From the NCBI GenBank assembly GCA_015207365.1, contig JADEXA010000012.1, positions 61,890 to 125,889 on the forward strand: a DNA stretch of 64,000 nt, written 5' to 3'. The notes beneath the pieces are model-generated. The model had not been told where the DNA came from, made no database searches, and saw nothing but the letters and a program-made list of their open reading frames with translations. The translations under genes were made by a program, and so were the position numbers. The stretch comes from Vacuolonema iberomarrocanum LEGE 07170. Its GTDB lineage: Bacteria > Cyanobacteriota > Cyanobacteriia > Elainellales > Elainellaceae. Below, in pieces: positions 48,834 through 58,206 of the stretch (position 1 is its first letter; the number at the start of each line of letters is the position of its first letter).

Positions 48834-51800
48834 TTAGGTTGCCAAACCCACGTTGCCACCCGCATCAACGAAATCACCTGTGATATTGCTAGGGCTATTG
48901 AGAGGGGGGGTGTTGAAGATGGTGTCTCCAACGGAGAGCGTACCACCAGCATTGAAGATTCCGCCGCCACCGAAAATATCTCCAGCTTGGTTACCTCGGA
49001 AGGTGGCCGTGGAAATGGTAACCGTTCCACTAGCCCCATTGTAGAGACCACCTCCAGCCCCCCCTGTCTGGTTGCTGATAAAGGCAATGCGTCCATTTGG
49101 TGCCGTTCCAAGAACGTTAAGCGTACCGCTGCTATTAAAGATGCCACCGCCTGCAACGGTGCTGACATTGTCTTCAAATATTGTGTTACCACTCAGGCTC
49201 ACATTTCCGGTGCCAATACCCAATCCGCCTCCGGCTCCACTGACGGGGTCGTTGGGATCAGTGCCACCTGTGCCCTCTGCACGGTTCTCCGAAACTACCG
49301 TATTGTTGAGCGTCAATGACCCATTTTCGTGGTAGATGCCGCCGCCAATCAGAGCTTGGTTGCCGTTGATCAAGCTGTCCTCAACGGTCAGATTGCCGCC
49401 CTGGTTGAGAATGCCGCCGCCGTTGCTATTGCCAGCATCGCCGTTGGCGATCTCTAATCCCCGAATCGTCGTGGTGATGCCACTGTTGACCCGGAGGATG
49501 CGGAAGGCATCTTCGCTGTCGCGTTGCACTGTCAGGCTGGCAGCACCAGGACCATCAATGACCATGTCACGGGCGATCGCAGGCAGTGTCGATTCAAGTG
49601 AGATTGTCCCAGTTGCGCCGTCAGTGAAGGTGATGGTGGGGTTTGCGATCGAAGCTGAGTTATTGGCTGCGAGGATGGCCTGCCGCAAGGAACCTGGCCC
49701 ACTATTGTCGGTGTTCGTAACAATGCCGTCGTCGTTCAGGATTGTGGCAGAGGCGGGGTCAGGGGTCTCAATTCCATAGCCATCTCCCGCTGCCAGGGTC
49801 AAAATCACCGTCTCGTCCTCTTCGATAATGAGGAGATCATTGGTGGGTAGAACGGTCAGGGTTGCCGTATCAGAACCTGCGGCAAAGGTGATACTGCCCG
49901 TCATGCCGCCAAACCGGAAATCGGAATCGGACTCGACAGTGTAATCGCCGCCCATCGCCTGCAGCGCTGTACCCCCAACGGTAAAGTTAACGGTGAGCTC
50001 CTCGTCGGTAAAGCCTTCGCGGGTGAAGGTGTAGACAATGCCGGTGCCGCTGTCTTCGGCGACCGCCGTCGGATCGACGCTGAGGCTGACGCTGGCCTCG
50101 TCATCCACAATCGTGCCAACAACGGGATCGGCTGTATCCACCACATAGCCATTACCGGGCTGCAGGGCCAGGCTGACGGTGCGATCGTCCTCTAACACGC
50201 CATCCTCAATTGGAACCAGCGTGATGGTCTTTTCGGTTTCGTTCGCTTCAAAGCTGATGGTGCCGTCCGATGCGCCAAAGGTCAGATCTGCTGATGGAGT
50301 CACGGAATAGTCGCCATCCAGGACAGCCGAGCCACCGACCGCAAAATTGACCGTCAGCGCTCGATCCAGGAAGCCCGATCGCGTGATGGTATAAGTCAGC
50401 GCATCGCCACTGTCTTCCAACACACTGTCAGGACTGAGAGAGAGCTGCAAGTTGCTTTCGTCATTGGCGATCGTGCCGATGGCCGTTTGCGACTCACCAA
50501 TGAGGTATGCCGCATTTTCCGTCACCGTCAGCTCAACCGTTTCATCCGGTTCGAGGACGCTATCGGCGATCGCCGATATACGGATGGTTTGGGTGTCTGA
50601 CCCCGCTTCGAAGGCGATCGTTCCGACCGTGCCATCGAAGGTGAAAGTCGAGGCATCGGAGGTTGCGGTATAGTCTGCCCCGTCGCCATCAAACGTTGCA
50701 GTGCCGTCAATCGAAAACTGGACGACGGTCTCCTCATCCAAAAATCCGTCTCGGGTGAACGTAAATACTAGATCCGTTCCACTGTCTTCCAGAACGCTCT
50801 CGGGAGCCACTTCTACGGAGATCGCCGTTTCGTCATTGATGATGGTGCTATTAACACGGGTGGTCGTACCACGGGTGTAGCCGGTTCCGTTCCTCAGGGT
50901 GAGCGCGATTCCCTCATCCGGTTCCAAATCATTATCGGCATTGGGAATCAGACGCAGAACTTTGGTATCTTCCCCTTCCTCAAACAGGATAGAACCGCTG
51001 TTGTCGGAAAACTCAAAATTCGTCCCTGCCGCTGCAGAAACCTGATAGTCATTATTTGCCCCAAAGATCGCGGCACCCGCCACCCCAAAGTTGACCGTAA
51101 TGGCTCGACCCAAAAATCCAGCGCGGGTGAAGGTGTAAACCAGTGCCGTTCCCGAATCTTCCACCGCCGTGTCGGGAGCCACCTCTAGCGTGACCACGGC
51201 TTCGTCGTCAATGATGCGTCCGGTGGCACTGCCATTATCATCATCAACGGAATACCCCGACCCATTTCGCAACGAAAGGACGACGGTTTCGTTTGGCTCA
51301 TCTAGGTTGTCGGCAACGGGCGTGACGACAACGACTCCGGAGGCGACACCTGCTGGCAATGTGATGTTGCCCCGATTATCGTTGATGATGCCACCCACCG
51401 TTGTGTAGTCGACCTCTGTTTCGGCGGTTCCCCCGAGGTTGAAGTTGATCGTGAGGGGATCGCGCAGAAACCCAGTGCGGCGGATAGTGAAGGTCATCGA
51501 TGAACCGCTATCTTCCACGACGCTAGCGGGGCTGACCGATACCGAAACGGGTACGATGGGGGGCGGCACATCGACACGGAAGGTGCCCAGATTTGCGCTA
51601 CGGATGAAATTGCCCCCCTGGTCAAACACTTCGGCATTGCGGAGGGAAACGGTGTAGGTACCATCGTCGGTGGCATCCCAACTGCCGCCGGGTGCTGTGA
51701 TGCGATAGGTCGCCGTGGCCGCAGTTCGCGAGGCACTATTGACGTTGACCAGGGTGGCGAACTGAGCAAACCCATTGGGGCCTGTTACCCGTATGTCTCG

Positions 51801-52535
51801 ATTGTTAAGGCTCCGCAGATCGAGCCCCTGAGCATCACCATACTGAATCGTGAAGGTCTGAGTGCTGCCTCCGGCAGTTGTAACGTTGCCCCCCAAGCTG
51901 ACGTTGTCGAATGTGGGAACCACGTTATCGCGAACGGGGATAGTGGTACGACGGACGCGCGACTTGATCACCCGGCTTCTGGGGGTGCCTGGCAAAAAGG
52001 CGAGGTATTCATTGGTGCGGCGATCGCGGATGGAGGTTCCATTGCCTTCATTGCGAATCAGCAGATTGCTAAACTTCAAGCCCCCACCCAAGCGGATGAT
52101 ATCTTCTTGCCGAAAATCCAGAATTTGGTCAGCGGTAGCAATGCTGTTGCCACCCCAACCAGGAGCCAGCACGAAGAAGTCACGCTTGCTGCCCCCAATC
52201 AAGGTATCCGTACCTATACCGCCATAAAGAACGTCAATCCCATCGTTACCGGAGAGGCGATCATTACCTGCATCTCCAAATAACTCGTCTACCGATGCGC
52301 CTCCAACCAGGGTGTCGCTGCCGTTGTCCCCATACAGCACGTCATTGCCGACATCCCCACTGAGAAAATCATTGCCTGCTGCGGCGATGATCAGATCCCG
52401 TTGCAGCCCACCGAAGAGGCGATCATTGCCGCCTTCCCCCCGAATTAGGTCATCTCCGCTCTCTCCCAAAATGAAGTCGGCGTCACTCGTTCCCACTAAA
52501 AAGTCGGCGTTTATACTTCCAATGATGTCTGCCAT
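48834..52535 (-). CDS. Large surface or secreted protein: RTX, five Calx-beta domains, beta-helix
   Basis: Protein of 1233 residues. Residues about 1-125 hold some ten RTX-type GGxGxD repeats (GEGGNDRLFGG, AAGNDFLSGDVGNDVLYG). A folding segment and an Ig-like part follow (about 200-325), then five Calx-beta domains of about 110-130 residues (about 330-930), each with an S-P-x-S-V-x-E-D-S-G-like start and a TI-x-D-DE-like end. The last 300 residues are a right-handed beta-helix with SGPGSLRQAILAANN and many Gly/Asn turns. All modules bind Ca2+ or form adhesive repeats. The RTX block at the N-terminus is unusual, since it normally sits next to a C-terminal secretion signal. An adhesive, secreted role is inferred. 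Confidence 0.83.
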   Translation of the reverse strand: MADIIGSINADFLVGTSDADFILGESGDDLIRGEGGNDRLFGGLQRDLIIAAAGNDFLSGDVGNDVLYGDNGSDTLVGGASVDELFGDAGNDRLSGNDGIDVLYGGIGTDTLIGGSKRDFFVLAPGWGGNSIATADQILDFRQEDIIRLGGGLKFSNLLIRNEGNGTSIRDRRTNEYLAFLPGTPRSRVIKSRVRRTTIPVRDNVVPTFDNVSLGGNVTTAGGSTQTFTIQYGDAQGLDLRSLNNRDIRVTGPNGFAQFATLVNVNSASRTAATATYRITAPGGSWDATDDGTYTVSLRNAEVFDQGGNFIRSANLGTFRVDVPPPIVPVSVSVSPASVVEDSGSSMTFTIRRTGFLRDPLTINFNLGGTAETEVDYTTVGGIINDNRGNITLPAGVASGVVVVTPVADNLDEPNETVVLSLRNGSGYSVDDDNGSATGRIIDDEAVVTLEVAPDTAVEDSGTALVYTFTRAGFLGRAITVNFGVAGAAIFGANNDYQVSAAAGTNFEFSDNSGSILFEEGEDTKVLRLIPNADNDLEPDEGIALTLRNGTGYTRGTTTRVNSTIINDETAISVEVAPESVLEDSGTDLVFTFTRDGFLDEETVVQFSIDGTATFDGDGADYTATSDASTFTFDGTVGTIAFEAGSDTQTIRISAIADSVLEPDETVELTVTENAAYLIGESQTAIGTIANDESNLQLSLSPDSVLEDSGDALTYTITRSGFLDRALTVNFAVGGSAVLDGDYSVTPSADLTFGASDGTISFEANETEKTITLVPIEDGVLEDDRTVSLALQPGNGYVVDTADPVVGTIVDDEASVSLSVDPTAVAEDSGTGIVYTFTREGFTDEELTVNFTVGGTALQAMGGDYTVESDSDFRFGGMTGSITFAAGSDTATLTVLPTNDLLIIEEDETVILTLAAGDGYGIETPDPASATILNDDGIVTNTDNSGPGSLRQAILAANNSASIANPTITFTDGATGTISLESTLPAIARDMVIDGPGAASLTVQRDSEDAFRILRVNSGITTTIRGLEIANGDAGNSNGGGILNQGGNLTVEDSLINGNQALIGGGIYHENGSLTLNNTVVSENRAEGTGGTDPNDPVSGAGGGLGIGTGNVSLSGNTIFEDNVSTVAGGGIFNSSGTLNVLGTAPNGRIAFISNQTGGAGGGLYNGASGTVTISTATFRGNQAGDIFGGGGIFNAGGTLSVGDTIFNTPPLNSPSNITGDFVDAGGNVGLAT

Positions 52536-53228
52536 TTGACGATATACCTGCGGTAGTGCTGAACAATGTTGGGGTAATAGATGTTGTTGTTAATTGGGGC
52601 AACCGTTGATTGAAGCAACAAAAGGGGGCAAAACCTAACAGCCTGCCGGGGGTCTAGCTTATCTCATTAAATAACGAAAGAACCTTTGTGTTCCCGTCAA
52701 ACAAACAGATGAATAGGCGATCGCCCTCAGTCTGTCCGCCCTGACGATCACACCTGCCCTCAAAGCACCCTGTCTTGCTTCTCTCCCCTACAAACCGCTA
52801 AGACCGTCTGAACGTCTCTAAGCGGCTAGTATGTGCTTATTTTTGCCATTCAAAATACTTCAATTTCTCAAAAACGTAACGAGAAAATATTTGGCCTTAA
52901 CAAAAGTATGATGATTTTCCGTTAAACCGATATGTAGCCTGGTGGGAGCCCTAGCGATCTTTAAACGTTTGATTCTGAGAAAAAGCTTTTCTGTCTAAGC
53001 CCAATCCTAATAATTTGTTGTGCCACTTTTTTGTTTTTGCGCTAGTCCGTACCAGATTTTCCCTATTGCTCTAGAATCCAAAAATCAAAATCCTGAACAT
53101 CAACTAAAGTCAATCCTCTCTCACAATAATATTGATGTTTCTTCTCAATTCACCGCTTTGAGACCACTTTGAGAAAGGTAAAGATGGAGACGGAAGGTAA
53201 AAGCGATCGCCTCCATCTTCCATTCCCT
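52536..53228. other. Intergenic gap upstream of the Calx-beta protein
   Basis: About 690 bp. It should include the promoter of the large gene and the 3' region of mnmE. A loose AGATGGAG / CTCCATCT inverted repeat at about 53183-53219 may end mnmE transcripts. No gene is supported. Confidence 0.45.
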
Positions 53229-54638
53229 TCATTTACCGATGCAAAAGCGGCTGAAGATGCGATCGAGCACAGATTCAGTTACTTCTTCTCCCGTCACTTC
53301 GCCAAGGGCTTGAATAGCTGCCCGTAGATCAATCGTCCAGAAATCGAGCGGCAGTTGCTGCGTCACCGTTTCTTGTACCTGCTGGAGCGCAGCTTGGGCA
53401 TGGAGGAGAGCGGCAGATTGACGCTGATTGATGGCAAAGTCCAGGTTGGCGGCCTGGAGATGTTCCTGCTGCACCGTTTGCAAGATAGCTTGTTCAAGAT
53501 CCCCAATTCCTTGCTGCGCGGCAGCAACGGTATGGACAACTTGAGTAATGGTGTCAGGGATGGGGATTTTGCTAAGGGCGGCAGGTGCCACCAGATCGAT
53601 TTTGTTTAACACCAGAATTAAGGGACGGATTGTTGGCTCCGTGGCAGGTGCTGATTGTCGACAAACCTGCTCATAGATCATCTGGTCGTCTGCTGTCCAG
53701 CCAGCTTGCGCATCTAGCGTGAAGAGGATGAGGTCGGCGGATTGCGCGGCCTGGCGCGATCGCGCGACCCCAATTTGCTCCACCTGGTCTTCCGCCTCGC
53801 GAATACCTGCCGTGTCGAGCACCTGTACCGGAATGCCATCCACCACGAGTTGGGATTCCACCACATCCCGTGTTGTGCCAGGGAGGTCGGTGACAATCGC
53901 GCGATCGCTCTGGCTCCAGGCATTCAGCAAGCTCGATTTGCCCACATTCGGACGCCCTACAATGGCGACCTTCAACCCCGTTCGCAATAGTTCCCCGCGA
54001 TCGGCGGTTGCCAAAATCTGATTGACCTCTGCCAATACCTGTTCTAGCTGAGCTTTCACCCAGCGTTCATCCAAGGGCGGCAGATCATCTTCAAAGTCGA
54101 TGCGGGCTTCAATCTCTGCCAGCACATCCAGGCAGGTAGTGCGCAATTGCCGAATGGGATGCGCTAGCTTGCCTTGTAATCCCGCTAGCGCGGTCTGGGC
54201 TGCCTGGGGCGATCGCGCCCCCACCAAATCCGCCACACTTTCGGCCTGGGTCAGGTCAATGCGTCCGTTGAGAAATGCCCGTAGGGTAAACTCTCCCGGT
54301 TCCGCCAACCGAGCACCTGTCGCGAGGCACGCATTCAACACCTGCTGCACTGCCATAATTCCCCCATGGCAGTGAAACTCCACCACATCCTCGCGGGTAA
54401 AGGAGCGGGGTGCTTGCATCAATAGCAACAACCCCTCATCAATGAATGCTTGGGTTTTGGGATGCCGGATATGCCCATAAAGAATACGGTGGCTGTCCCA
54501 GGGCTGTTTGCCAGGGGCATGGAACACCTGGCGAGCGATCGCCATTGCCTCCCCGCCAGATACCCGCACGATCCCCACACTCCCCTGTTGCGGCACGATA
54601 GCCGTGGCGATCGCAGCAATTGTGTCCCCTTGCGGCAT
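53229..54638 (-). CDS. mnmE: tRNA modification GTPase MnmE
   Basis: Protein of about 469 residues. It has the N-terminal folate-binding domain ([25 protein letters not shown]), a helical domain with an embedded GTPase (G1 [13 protein letters not shown]2 TTRD, G3 DTAG, G4 LNKIDLV), and the C-terminal FCIGK with the catalytic Cys. With MnmG it makes 5-carboxymethylaminomethyl uridine in tRNA wobble positions. AGGAGGGG precedes ATG 54638 at good spacing, so this is preferred over GTG 54644. It is a single gene. All key residues are present. Confidence 0.96.
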   Translation of the reverse strand: MPQGDTIAAIATAIVPQQGSVGIVRVSGGEAMAIARQVFHAPGKQPWDSHRILYGHIRHPKTQAFIDEGLLLLMQAPRSFTREDVVEFHCHGGIMAVQQVLNACLATGARLAEPGEFTLRAFLNGRIDLTQAESVADLVGARSPQAAQTALAGLQGKLAHPIRQLRTTCLDVLAEIEARIDFEDDLPPLDERWVKAQLEQVLAEVNQILATADRGELLRTGLKVAIVGRPNVGKSSLLNAWSQSDRAIVTDLPGTTRDVVESQLVVDGIPVQVLDTAGIREAEDQVEQIGVARSRQAAQSADLILFTLDAQAGWTADDQMIYEQVCRQSAPATEPTIRPLILVLNKIDLVAPAALSKIPIPDTITQVVHTVAAAQQGIGDLEQAILQTVQQEHLQAANLDFAINQRQSAALLHAQAALQQVQETVTQQLPLDFWTIDLRAAIQALGEVTGEEVTESVLDRIFSRFCIGK

Positions 54639-54947
54639 AACCACCCCTCCTGGTGATTGTGGATTTTAGATGCTGAGAGTTAAATAGGATTGTTGAGGCT
54701 GCGAAAGTTCAGGGTAGATGGTCGAAATCCGACCCCTCCCCAAGGAAGAAGTAAGGATCAGTACAATTCATCCTTCTCAATCTTCCTTTAGGAATTTACG
54801 CAATTCAATTGATATTTGTTAATCTCAGCGTAGCTGAGACCTTAGCGTAGCTGAGATCTCAGCTACGCTGAGCACTTGGCTGAGCCGAACTGAGACCTTT
54901 TGGCTCTGTGGGCTTTGCCAGATCTACGAGATTTACGTCAGCACATT
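54639..54947. other. Divergent gap between mnmE and the TVP38-type gene
   Basis: Holds promoters for both genes and a nested repeat of the sequence AGCGTAGCTGAGA near 54827-54880. The repeat includes a 24-bp perfect palindrome centred in GAGATCTC. Confidence 0.6.
54827..54880. repeat. Short nested direct and inverted repeat upstream of the TVP38-type gene
   Basis: CTCAGCGTAGCTGAGA occurs, AGCGTAGCTGAGA repeats, and then TCTCAGCTACGCTGAG follows inverted. The result is a perfect palindrome GCGTAGCTGAGA / TCTCAGCTACGC. It lies 70-120 bp before the ATG and could be an operator or a local duplication. Confidence 0.7.
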
Positions 54948-55517
54948 ATGTTAGCGACTTTTCCCATTCGAAAAATCCTACTCGCTCTGCTCGTTGTTGC
55001 CACCACCTATGTGGTCATGGCTCTGGCATTGCGGGCGATCGGGCTAGAAAATGCCCACCGCCTTATTGCCCAAGCAGGCCCACTCGCTCCGCTAATTTTT
55101 ATTCCGATCTGCGCCGTTAGTTTGATTCTCGCCCCCCTGAGTGGCAGTTCCATCTACATCGTCGGCGGCGCATTGTTTGGCAAAGGCTATGCCTTCCTCC
55201 TCAGCTTGATTGCCACCCTACTGGGGTGCAACGCCAACTTCTGGATTTCCCGTAGATTTGGACGGAAGGTTGCGGCTCGCTTCATTGGGCACAACAACCT
55301 GGACGACCTCGACCAAACCATGATGCGCATCAAAAGCCACCACAGTGTCTTTTACATGACACTCATCATGCCTCTTTCGCAGGATCTCGTGAGCTATGCC
55401 GCAGGTTTAATGAAACTCCGTTATCGCGATTTCCTCTTTGCTCTGCTCATCAGTGCCCCTATTGTTGTTGGAGCCTACATCTTCGTGGGGACTAGCATTC
55501 TCGAAGCCTTGGTCTAA
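54948..55517 (+). CDS. TVP38/TMEM64 (DedA-superfamily) membrane protein
   Basis: Protein of 189 residues with a TVP38/TMEM64 core. About five hydrophobic segments (ILLALLVVATTYVVMALAL, APLIFIPICAVSLILAPLSG) are followed by the family signature around GSSIYIVGGALFGKGYAFLLSLIATLLGCNANFWISRRFGR and RIKSHHSVFYMTLIMPLSQDLVSYAAGLMKL. These proteins are flippases or membrane-integrity factors of the DedA/VTT superfamily. ATG 54948 is preferred over TTG 54900 by the position of the first membrane segment. A family A repeat lies just after the stop. Confidence 0.82.
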   Translation: MLATFPIRKILLALLVVATTYVVMALALRAIGLENAHRLIAQAGPLAPLIFIPICAVSLILAPLSGSSIYIVGGALFGKGYAFLLSLIATLLGCNANFWISRRFGRKVAARFIGHNNLDDLDQTMMRIKSHHSVFYMTLIMPLSQDLVSYAAGLMKLRYRDFLFALLISAPIVVGAYIFVGTSILEALV

Positions 55518-55524
55518 TCCACTG

Positions 55525-55600
55525 GAACTTATGCATTTTGTTGGTGTTGTGGCCGCGGCGTGGCGTCAACGTCAACGAATTCACTCGGGACTTACGCAAA
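55525..55600. repeat. Family A palindromic element, copy 4 (decayed)
   Basis: The left part TATGCATTTTGTTGGTGTTG and the end CACTCGGGACTTACGCAA are recognisable. The right arm (GGCGTCAACGTCAACG) no longer matches the left, so the stem is broken. Confidence 0.65.
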
Positions 55601-55651
55601 TGTCAAGCAAGGGGAAATCCTTAAGGATCTGTCCAGATTGACGGTTGCGTA

Positions 55652-55870
55652 TCAGTAGCCGAGAACAATGTCTTCCTGCAGGGCGTCGAGGAGATGGAAT
55701 CGCACCGAAATCTCTGACAGACTAGGCGAGGATCGCCGCTCGCTCAGCCCAAGCGTAGGATCAATCCCTAGCAACCCATCCTGCTCCAGGTTAAACCTCA
55801 ACGGACAGTGCCAGATAATGTTTAGCTCGTTGCGCCAGATATAAATTTCAGATAAATTTCGCGGTAATTT
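55652..55870 (-). pseudogene. Possible coding remnant without a start codon
   Basis: An open stretch of 73 codons on the minus strand reads EIYIWRNELNIIWHCPLRFN then LEQDGLLGIDPTLGLSERRS and ends DALQEDIVLGY. The pattern of hydrophobic, aromatic and charged residues looks like a real protein, but the frame is closed upstream by TAG near 55871 and has no ATG, GTG or TTG at its head. It may be the C-terminal end of a decayed gene. I do not recognise a family. Confidence 0.35.
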
Positions 55871-55954
55871 CTATCTCGACCTTTACATTCCGTTCCGTTT
55901 ACGTCTAGCCTCGTAGAGATCCGGCAAGAAATCGTCAAGCTTGAGGGCAGCAGT

Positions 55955-57421
55955 GTGAGCTTCCAGTTTATATCCAATCCCTTCGGAGCACCCAATAGCC
56001 TTGCTTCCTTGGTCATGCTTGCCTGGATACCGTTTATTCTTTATCTATTTTCTAGATTTAACCCACGTCAGGCGATTGTTGTCTGCTTTATTACATCCTG
56101 GCTATTCTTGCCGGAAGCGTTTCTACCGCTGCCCGGCCTACCCGACTACAGTAAAATTTCAGCAACATCCTACGGGATTTTACTTGCAACTATAATCTTT
56201 GACTTTAGGCGAATCACATCATTTCGCCTGGGATGGCTAGATATTCCGTTCCTCATCTGGTGCTTTGTTTGTCCGGTCATGACGTCTCTTACCAACGGGT
56301 TAGGACTTTATGACGGATTCTCTGGCCTGATGGATAAAAGTGTTACGTGGCTGTTGCCCTACTTTTTAGGACGCATTTATCTGAACAACCTGGCGGGTCT
56401 TCGTCAGCTCGCAATAGGCATTTTTGTGGGTGGGTTGGTTTATGTTCCTCTAAGCCTGTACGAAATTCGTATGAGCCCTCAGCTCCATGCCCGGATTTAT
56501 GGAGCCCATGCTCACTATGACTTCTTGCAAACGGTACGGTATGGCGGGTTTCGTCCATCCGTGTTTATGCAGCATGGTTTGGCTCTAGGTGCTTGGCTGA
56601 TGGCCGCCTCGTTTGTCGGTATTTGGCTATGGAAGACAGAAGTCATCAAAAAGGTTCAGAAGCTTGATGTCAAGTGGCTACTTGCCATATTGCTCGTTAC
56701 CTTTATCATGGCCAAGTCCACCGGTGCCTATGGTCTTTTGGCGATTGGTCTGTTACTTGTTTTTTCGAGTCTGACGATGCGAACCGCTTTGCCAATGTTC
56801 ATTTGCATTGCGTTTGTTTTCGTTTATCTCTACATCAATGCCGAAACGGAATCCTACTTCACAGATCAGCTTGTAGAATTTCTCTCGACTATCTTTCCGC
56901 CAGAAAGGGTCGAATCATTGGAGTTTCGGTTCAATAATGAGGAACTGATGGTCGACCATGCCCGCGATCGCCTTATATGGGGTTGGGGTGGCTACGACAG
57001 AGCACGCGTCATCAATCCTGCAACCGGAAACATGACGATACAAGATAGTCTGTGGATTATTGCCTTTGGGGTACATGGAACGGTCGGATTGCTGAGCTTG
57101 TTTTCCGCCATGCTGTTACCGCTTACGGCCTTTTTCGCACGCTACCCCGTTCGGTTGTGGACTCGCAAGGATGTAGCTCCAGCAGTTGGGGTTGCGGTAG
57201 TGGTTTTGCTCTATGTCGTTGATTCGCTGCTCAATGCAATGATCAACCCGATCTATATCTTGGCCTGTGGGGCGATCGCCGGAGTTGCAATGAAAGATGT
57301 AGAACGTGCCAAAGCGCCTCGAAGGCGAATACGACCGATCGAACCGCCGCTATTAGAAGAACCTGCTTACTCCTCATCTTCTGGCCAGATAGAGTCAGGC
57401 CAGGTGGGTGCAGGGCGCTAA
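55955..57421 (+). CDS. O-antigen ligase / polymerase-like membrane protein
   Basis: Protein of 488 residues with about 10-12 membrane segments. A large loop near residues 290-350 contains FSTIF..ERVESLEFRFNNEE and LIWGWGGYDRARVIN, which is the O-antigen ligase/polymerase (Wzy_C) landmark. The charged C-terminal tail (KAPRRRIRPIEPPLLEEPAY) is cytosolic. The family ligates or polymerises surface polysaccharides on lipid carriers. The frame starts at GTG 55955. There are no glycosyltransferase genes around it, so its product is unknown, perhaps part of an exopolysaccharide pathway. It is followed by a palindrome and terminator. Confidence 0.82.
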   Translation: MSFQFISNPFGAPNSLASLVMLAWIPFILYLFSRFNPRQAIVVCFITSWLFLPEAFLPLPGLPDYSKISATSYGILLATIIFDFRRITSFRLGWLDIPFLIWCFVCPVMTSLTNGLGLYDGFSGLMDKSVTWLLPYFLGRIYLNNLAGLRQLAIGIFVGGLVYVPLSLYEIRMSPQLHARIYGAHAHYDFLQTVRYGGFRPSVFMQHGLALGAWLMAASFVGIWLWKTEVIKKVQKLDVKWLLAILLVTFIMAKSTGAYGLLAIGLLLVFSSLTMRTALPMFICIAFVFVYLYINAETESYFTDQLVEFLSTIFPPERVESLEFRFNNEELMVDHARDRLIWGWGGYDRARVINPATGNMTIQDSLWIIAFGVHGTVGLLSLFSAMLLPLTAFFARYPVRLWTRKDVAPAVGVAVVVLLYVVDSLLNAMINPIYILACGAIAGVAMKDVERAKAPRRRIRPIEPPLLEEPAYSSSSGQIESGQVGAGR

Positions 57422-57452
57422 GTATCTCCATCAGCTCTTCGAGATAACTATA

Positions 57453-57542
57453 GGACTTACGCATTTCGTTGATGATGTGGCCGCGGCGCGGCCACATCAT
57501 CAACGAAATCAATCAGGACGCCGCAAGTTTTGCGTAAGTCCT
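57453..57542. repeat. Family A palindromic element, copy 5
   Basis: GGACTTACGCATTTCGTTGAT at the left and GCAAGTTTTGCGTAAGTCC at the right. The 17-bp arms TTGATGATGTGGCCGCG / CGCGGCCACATCATCAA are perfect, with a one-base loop. It is the best preserved copy. Confidence 0.9.
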
Positions 57543-57563
57543 GAACTATTCGAGATGAGAAAC

Positions 57564-57599
57564 AAGAAGGCTAGATCAGATATCTGATCTAGCCTTCTT
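57564..57599. terminator. Perfect 36-bp palindrome, shared terminator
   Basis: AAGAAGGCTAGATCAGAT and ATCTGATCTAGCCTTCTT are exact inverses, with no loop bases between them, and are followed by AGATTTT on the plus strand. It separates the convergent O-antigen-ligase-like gene and secG and probably terminates both. Confidence 0.75.
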
Positions 57600-57663
57600 A
57601 GATTTTGGAAATGTTAGATGTCTGCGATCGCCCTCATCCCTTGGTCATCAATTTGAAGACGCA

Positions 57664-57924
57664 TTATTGAGGGATCTGCTGAGGATTGGTCGCGAGTTCC
57701 AACCAACCCGCGCTGAGCACAACCGTGAGAGCGAGGAAGAAAATAGTCAACATCCAAGTCAGACGATTCAGGGTAATCTCAGCACTCTTGGAACTGGTGA
57801 AGAGCTGTGCTTGTCCACCCAGACCGCCTAGCCCGTCGCCTTTGGGACTATGGAGGAGAACAAGAATAATCAAGCCCAGGGCGGAAACAGACCAGAGCAC
57901 TTGAGCGATCGTCACGATTGTCAT
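57664..57924 (-). CDS. secG: Preprotein translocase subunit SecG
   Basis: Protein of 86 residues with two membrane segments (VLWSVSALGLIILVLL and MLTIFFLALTVVLSAGW) joined by the SecG loop HSPKGDGLGGLGGQAQLFTSSKSAE. SecG is the auxiliary subunit of the SecYEG channel, aiding SecA-driven export. The order gpmI then secG is common in cyanobacteria. Family A copy 6 lies between the two genes and may affect cotranscription. Confidence 0.93.
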   Translation of the reverse strand: MTIVTIAQVLWSVSALGLIILVLLHSPKGDGLGGLGGQAQLFTSSKSAEITLNRLTWMLTIFFLALTVVLSAGWLELATNPQQIPQ

Positions 57925-58070
57925 AGGTTACGGACTGCACTAAACAACGTCGGAGAAAACCTCTCCAGATCAATCATACAAATTCAGGAGCATGAAGCAA
58001 TAGGGACACATGACTAAAAACACAATAGTTCCGGGCTGAAACTCGTCAAAATCGCGATCTCAACCCATCC

Positions 58071-58154
58071 GGACTTACATATTTGATTGATTGTGTGGTC
58101 GCGACCACACAATCAACAAGTTCACTCAGGATGACGCAAGTTCTGCGTCAGTCT
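58071..58154. repeat. Family A palindromic element, copy 6
   Basis: The 15-bp perfect arms TTGATTGTGTGGTCG / CGACCACACAATCAA meet directly. The right end GACGCAAGTTCTGCGTCAGTC is slightly diverged. It lies between gpmI and secG. Confidence 0.85.
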
Positions 58155-58206
58155 TGCCCATGAGATGTTGTCGTTCAACCCTGTGTTTTAGTCAGGAATG
58201 GTATCT

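Larger units (their letters stand above)
55518..55954. other. Intergenic gap with a decayed repeat and a coding fragment
   Basis: Contains the degenerate family A copy 4 and a possible coding remnant on the minus strand at 55652-55870, listed separately. Confidence 0.5.

Noticed and set aside
53183..53219. Inverted repeat AGATGGAG / CTCCATCT after mnmE
   Set aside because: The loop is long and no T run follows, so it is not listed as a terminator.
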